From Actinocrinis sp046724665 (GTDB taxonomy: Bacteria; Actinomycetota; Actinomycetes; Streptomycetales; Catenulisporaceae), in the NCBI GenBank assembly GCA_046724665.1, contig JBKOWZ010000313.1, forward strand, positions 1-34,926: 34,926 nucleotides of DNA, written 5' to 3'. Positions within the stretch are counted from its first letter, which is position 1. Each line of letters starts with the position of its first letter. The notes below the pieces were generated by a model that was given only the letters and a program-made list of their open reading frames with translations, was not told the origin of the DNA and did no database searches. The position numbers and the translations under genes were made by a program. Of this stretch, positions 32,237 to 34,926 are shown in pieces.

Positions 32237-32711
32237 CGTGTCAGCCTCCTTTGATCGGAGAGTGGTTATAGATCAAAGGTAAGCGGACTCGATCATGTGT
32301 GCTGCAGATCTGAGTAGGTTCACACGCAAGAGTTAATGACGTGGTTGTAATAGATGTAAATATGACTGCGCCGATACTCAGTTGCCGGGTGGGAGTGACG
32401 CGGGAGTGTGAGAGGTACTCGGCGAGAGTGGGCGGCCACTGTTCTTCTGGGATTGGAGTGGAGTGGGCTTACCCGGCGCGAGTGAGACTGTTCTGCTGAG
32501 TGTTGCGAGGGAGCGGGATTGCTTGGCGAGAGTGGCGCCGTTCTGCTGGTGTGGGTGGAAGGGCGAGGATATCCAGCGAGGACGCGGCGGTTCTGCTGAG
32601 TGTTGCGAGGGAGTGGGGTTACTCGGAGAGGGTGCGGCTGCTCTGCTGGGCGCGATGTCGGGGTGAGGGGTTGCTCGGCAAGGGTTAGGCGGCGTGGCGT
32701 AGACGTGTGGG
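32237..32711. other. Intergenic region between double-HTH and ABC-F genes
   Basis: 475 bp with no convincing gene. From left: ribosome site and inverted repeat of the HTH gene, a 50-bp AT-rich stretch (about 32325-32370) unusual for this genome, then the ~50-bp tandem array at 32374-32711. A stop-free minus-strand frame through the array exists but has repeat composition and no homology I recognise. Confidence 0.65.
32248..32279 (-). promoter_or_regulatory. Inverted repeat overlapping the ribosome site of the double-HTH gene
   Basis: CCTTTGATC (32248-32256) and GATCAAAGG (32271-32279) are perfect 9-bp inverted repeats separated by 14 bp. On the minus strand the arm nearer the gene includes AAAGG of the AAAGGAGG ribosome site, and the spacer contains TATAAC, a possible -10. 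It could be an RNA hairpin masking the ribosome site, or an operator for autoregulation; the sequence alone does not decide. Confidence 0.6.
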
Positions 32712-32745
32712 TTACTCGGCTAGGGTGAGCCATTGTTCTTCGAGG
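32374..32745 (-). repeat. Tandem array of degenerate copies of the ABC-F gene 3' end (~50-bp unit)
   Basis: The gene's own last codons read LEEQWLTLAE and stop (32712-32741). Successive copies downstream read RLTLAEQ (about 32667-32690), QQSSRTLSE-stop (32618-32650), QQNRRVLAGY (about 32569-32600), QQNGATLAKQ (about 32519-32550), QQNSLTRAG-stop (about 32467-32500), EEQWPPTLAEYL (32413-32447) and a faint SHPATEYR (about 32374-32400). Between two copies the 23-bp block 32491-32513 recurs exactly at 32591-32613. Most spacings are 49-54 bp. Confidence 0.8.
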
Positions 32746-34724
32746 TGTTCTCGCTCGGCGGCGAGGTCGCGTAGTTCGGCGTCGAGCTTGCCGACCACCT
32801 CGTAGTCCGTCGCGGACTGCGCCATCTGGTCGTGCAGTTCGCTCTCACGTGCGGAGATCTTGTCGAGTCGCCGTTCGATCCGTGCCATCTCCTTTTGCGC
32901 GACGCGTTGGTCTCGGGCGGCGGACGTCGGGCGATCTGCGGATGTCTGTGTGGGTGCGGCCCCAGTGCGGGAGCCGGCGCCAGTGCCAGTGCCGGAACCA
33001 GTGCTGGCGCCAGCGGTGCCGGGTTGTGCAGCGGCGGTGGCGAGGAGTTCGGCGCGGCGCTGGAGGTATTGGTCTACGCCGCCGGGCAGCATTCTGATCT
33101 TTCCGTCGCCGAGTAGCGCGGCGATCCGGTCCGTGGTGCGCTCCAGGAAGTAGCGGTCGTGTGAGACGACGATCATCGAGCCGGGCCAGCCGTCGAGCAG
33201 GTCCTCCAGCGCGGTTAGCGTGTCGATGTCGAGGTCGTTGGTCGGCTCGTCGAGCAGCAGCACGTTCGGCTCGCCCATCAGCAGCCTGAGTACCTGGAGC
33301 CGCCGCCTCTCTCCGCCGGATAGGTCACCGACGGGGGTCCACTGCTTCTCCCCCGCGAAGCCGAAGCGGTCCAGCAACTGCGAGGCCGTCAGGGTTCGGC
33401 CCTTGCCAAGATCTACCGAGGAGCGGATCTCCTCGACCGACTCTCGTACTCGGGTAGTCGGTGGGATTTCGGTGATCTCCTGCGCCAGTAGTGCGGGTTT
33501 CACGGTCACGCCGGTAACGACCTTGCCCGAATCTGGGGTGACCGCACCGGTGAGCAGCTTGAGGAGGCTGGTCTTGCCTGAACCGTTCACGCCGACTAGG
33601 CCGAGGCGTTCGCCGGGGGCGAGTTGCCAGGTGACGTGGTTGAGGAGGGTGCGGGTGGGAGTGGAGGTGGCGGCAGAGGTAGGGGTGGTATCGGTGCTGG
33701 GTGTGTCTGTGGTGGGAGTGGGAACAGTGGAGATTGTGGTGTTGGTGGTGTTGGTGGTGTTGGTGGTGTTGGTGGTGTTGGTGTTGGTGGGGGCGACGGG
33801 GGCGACGGGGGCGGTGCCGACGCGGTAGGTGACGTCTTCTAGTTCGTAGACGGTGCGGCCTAGGCGCGCGGTCGCGAAGCTCATCAGCTCGGCCGAGTCG
33901 CGTGGCGGCGGCTCTGCGGCGATGAGCGCGTTGGCCGCCTCGATTCGGAACTTCGGCTTCGAGGTGCGGGCCGGGGCGCCGCGGCGCAGCCAGGCCAGTT
34001 CCTTGCGTAGCAGGTTCTGCTTGCGGTCCCAGTCGGCGGAGGCGACTCGCGTGCGTTCGGCGCGCGCCAGGACGTACGCCGAGTAGCCGCCCTCGTACGC
34101 GTGCACTTGGCCGCTCGCGACTTCCCAGGTCATGTCGCAGACCTCGTCGAGGAACCAGCGGTCGTGCGTCACCACGAGCAGTGCCGAGCGGCGCGCCTTG
34201 AGGTGTGCGGCGAGCCAGGCGATGGCCTCGACGTCGAGGTGGTTCGTGGGCTCGTCGAGCAGCAGGAGTCGGTCGGCGTGATCCGGCTCGAGCAGGGTCT
34301 TCGCGAGTGCGATCCGCTTTCGTTCGCCGCCTGAGAGCGGGCCGACGACCGTGTCCAGGCCGTCGGGGAACGCTGGGGCGTTGATGCCGCCGAGCAGGCC
34401 GGTGAGTACGTCACGGACGTGCGCCTGGCCGGCCCATTCGTGCTCGGCCATGCCTGCTAGCACCTGGCTGCGGATCGTGGCCGACGAGTCGAGCTCGTCG
34501 TGCTGGCCGACGACGTTCACATGCACCGAGCCACTGTGCGTGACTCTGCCCTGGTCCGGTTCCTCAAGCTTGGCGAGTAGGCGCAGCAGCGTGGACTTAC
34601 CGCCTCCGTTGCGTCCTACGACGCCGATGCGGTCACCTTCCGCGATGCCGAGTGATACGCCGTCAAGCAGCGTCCTCGTGCCGTACGCCTTGCTCACAGC
34701 TTCGATGTTGACCAGGTTCACCAC
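32712..34724 (-). CDS. ABC-F ATPase, Uup-like
   Basis: 670 residues, soluble, with two ATPase domains and no membrane helix. NBD1: Walker A GRNGGGKST, signature LSGGERKR, Walker B LLLLDEPTNHLD. NBD2: GVNGSGKTS, LSGGERRR, LLLDEPTNDLD. A coiled-coil linker separates them and a C-terminal coiled coil (about 605-670) is typical of Uup. ABC-F proteins act on the ribosome or on branched DNA; resistance versus housekeeping function cannot be told apart here. Two low-complexity inserts occur: Thr/Asn repeats (about 302-357) and a Gly/Thr/Ala linker (about 565-605). The start is GTG 34724 or the next GTG 34721; TACCGT 7 nt upstream suggests leaderless transcription. Confidence 0.9.
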   Translation of the reverse strand: MVNLVNIEAVSKAYGTRTLLDGVSLGIAEGDRIGVVGRNGGGKSTLLRLLAKLEEPDQGRVTHSGSVHVNVVGQHDELDSSATIRSQVLAGMAEHEWAGQAHVRDVLTGLLGGINAPAFPDGLDTVVGPLSGGERKRIALAKTLLEPDHADRLLLLDEPTNHLDVEAIAWLAAHLKARRSALLVVTHDRWFLDEVCDMTWEVASGQVHAYEGGYSAYVLARAERTRVASADWDRKQNLLRKELAWLRRGAPARTSKPKFRIEAANALIAAEPPPRDSAELMSFATARLGRTVYELEDVTYRVGTAPVAPVAPTNTNTTNTTNTTNTTNTTISTVPTPTTDTPSTDTTPTSAATSTPTRTLLNHVTWQLAPGERLGLVGVNGSGKTSLLKLLTGAVTPDSGKVVTGVTVKPALLAQEITEIPPTTRVRESVEEIRSSVDLGKGRTLTASQLLDRFGFAGEKQWTPVGDLSGGERRRLQVLRLLMGEPNVLLLDEPTNDLDIDTLTALEDLLDGWPGSMIVVSHDRYFLERTTDRIAALLGDGKIRMLPGGVDQYLQRRAELLATAAAQPGTAGASTGSGTGTGAGSRTGAAPTQTSADRPTSAARDQRVAQKEMARIERRLDKISARESELHDQMAQSATDYEVVGKLDAELRDLAAEREHLEEQWLTLAE
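33739..33790 (-). repeat. 9-bp in-frame repeat encoding Thr-Asn-Thr in the ABC-F gene
   Basis: GTTGGTGGT units repeated about five times on the + strand encode TNTTNTTNTTNTTNTT just before NBD2. They form the core of a ~55-residue Thr/Pro-rich insert. Confidence 0.8.
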
Positions 34725-34729
34725 GGGGT

Positions 34730-34735
34730 CAACGG
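34730..34735 (-). promoter_or_regulatory. -10 element of probable leaderless ABC-F promoter
   Basis: On the minus strand TACCGT is followed by TGACCCC (7 nt) and GTG 34724. There is no ribosome site before the GTG. Confidence 0.4.
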
Positions 34736-34759
34736 TACCTGGGGGCGGCGATTACCCGA

Positions 34760-34926
34760 CTAATCAAAAGGTCGAGGCGGTGCGGGCGCGCTGGATTCTC
34801 GGATGGTGAGTTGTGGTGGGAGGAGGGTGGTGGAGGGGGTGGTGTTGCCGGCGAGGTGGTTCATGGCGAGTTGGACGGCGTGGCGGCCCATGGCTTCGGC
34901 GGGGATGTTGATGCTGGTGAGGCGTG
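34760..34926 (-). CDS. LacI-family transcriptional regulator, C-terminal fragment (5' end beyond window)
   Basis: Reading the minus strand in from the right edge gives RLTSINIPAEAMGRHAVQLA, MNHLAGNTTPSTTLLPPQL and TIRESSAPAPPRPFD before a TAG at 34760-34762. The order I-P-A-E-x-M-G-x-x-A followed by L-L-P-P-x-L-x-x-R-E-S-S is the standard end of LacI/GalR regulators (last strands of the sugar-binding core). The effector and target are unknown. It lies upstream of the ABC-F gene on the same strand. Confidence 0.8.
   Translation of the reverse strand, partial: RLTSINIPAEAMGRHAVQLAMNHLAGNTTPSTTLLPPQLTIRESSAPAPPRPFD

Noticed and set aside
32374..32711. CRISPR array
   Set aside because: The units are degenerate throughout, with no conserved repeat separated by unique spacers, and they match the adjacent gene's own 3' end. 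No cas genes are present.
32320..32733. Minus-strand 137-codon open frame through the tandem array
   Set aside because: It is made of the ~50-bp repeats in shifted frame, overlaps the end of the ABC-F gene and has no recognisable domain or ribosome site.

Overview
The window is very GC-rich, has actinobacterial codon usage, and carries a WhiB protein, F420-biosynthesis genes, two LCP ligases and many leaderless-looking starts. This indicates a filamentous actinobacterium. As I recall it, the gene order matches the chromosomal neighbourhood of Streptomyces whiB: DUF3499, zincin-like protein, DUF5719, large glycosyltransferase, whiB, cofD/cofE, AlkA-like, manC-like, TIGR03089, LCP x2, GT2, thioesterase, sugar epimerase, acyl-CoA dehydrogenase, UDP-glucose dehydrogenase, purE/purK, gtrA. 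The lineage is inferred (Streptomyces relative, perhaps Catenulisporales); no rRNA is present to confirm it.

Layout. 1-7000: envelope and developmental block, with a partial DUF3499 gene, a zincin-like gene, the DUF5719/giant glycosyltransferase pair and whiB. 7000-9830: whiB promoter region, a 160-bp MITE-like insertion, then the F420 pair fbiA-fbiB. 9840-12890: AlkA-like DNA glycosylase, sugar-1-phosphate nucleotidylyltransferase and TIGR03089 protein. 13000-20650: cell-wall glycopolymer genes (two LCP proteins, a GT2, an RmlC-type epimerase, UDP-glucose dehydrogenase) with a thioesterase and an acyl-CoA dehydrogenase. 20660-23300: purK-purE and gtrA. 23380-29720: a two-component system and a heterodimeric ABC exporter. 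30060-34926: cspA, fdhD, a small protein with two LuxR helix-turn-helix domains, an Uup-like ABC-F ATPase and the 3' end of a LacI-type regulator.

The genes are mostly conserved; the unusual part is repeat structure. (a) A perfect 20-bp inverted repeat brackets a 166-bp segment ending 10 bp before the fbiA start codon. (b) Several genes have tandem copies of their own 3' end, stop codon included, just downstream of the stop. The best cases are the ABC-F gene (about seven degenerate ~50-bp copies) and the double-HTH gene (two ~44-bp copies); whiB has a 15-bp tandem repeat at its stop, and weaker cases occur elsewhere. (c) In-frame minisatellites (9, 18 and 45 bp) have expanded poorly conserved linkers inside otherwise conserved proteins (ABC exporter, FdhD, ABC-F), and the large glycosyltransferase has a long Tyr/Gln-rich tail. 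Together these suggest a genome prone to short tandem duplication, tolerated in linkers and 3' UTRs. No CRISPR array, rRNA, tRNA or intact transposase was seen.
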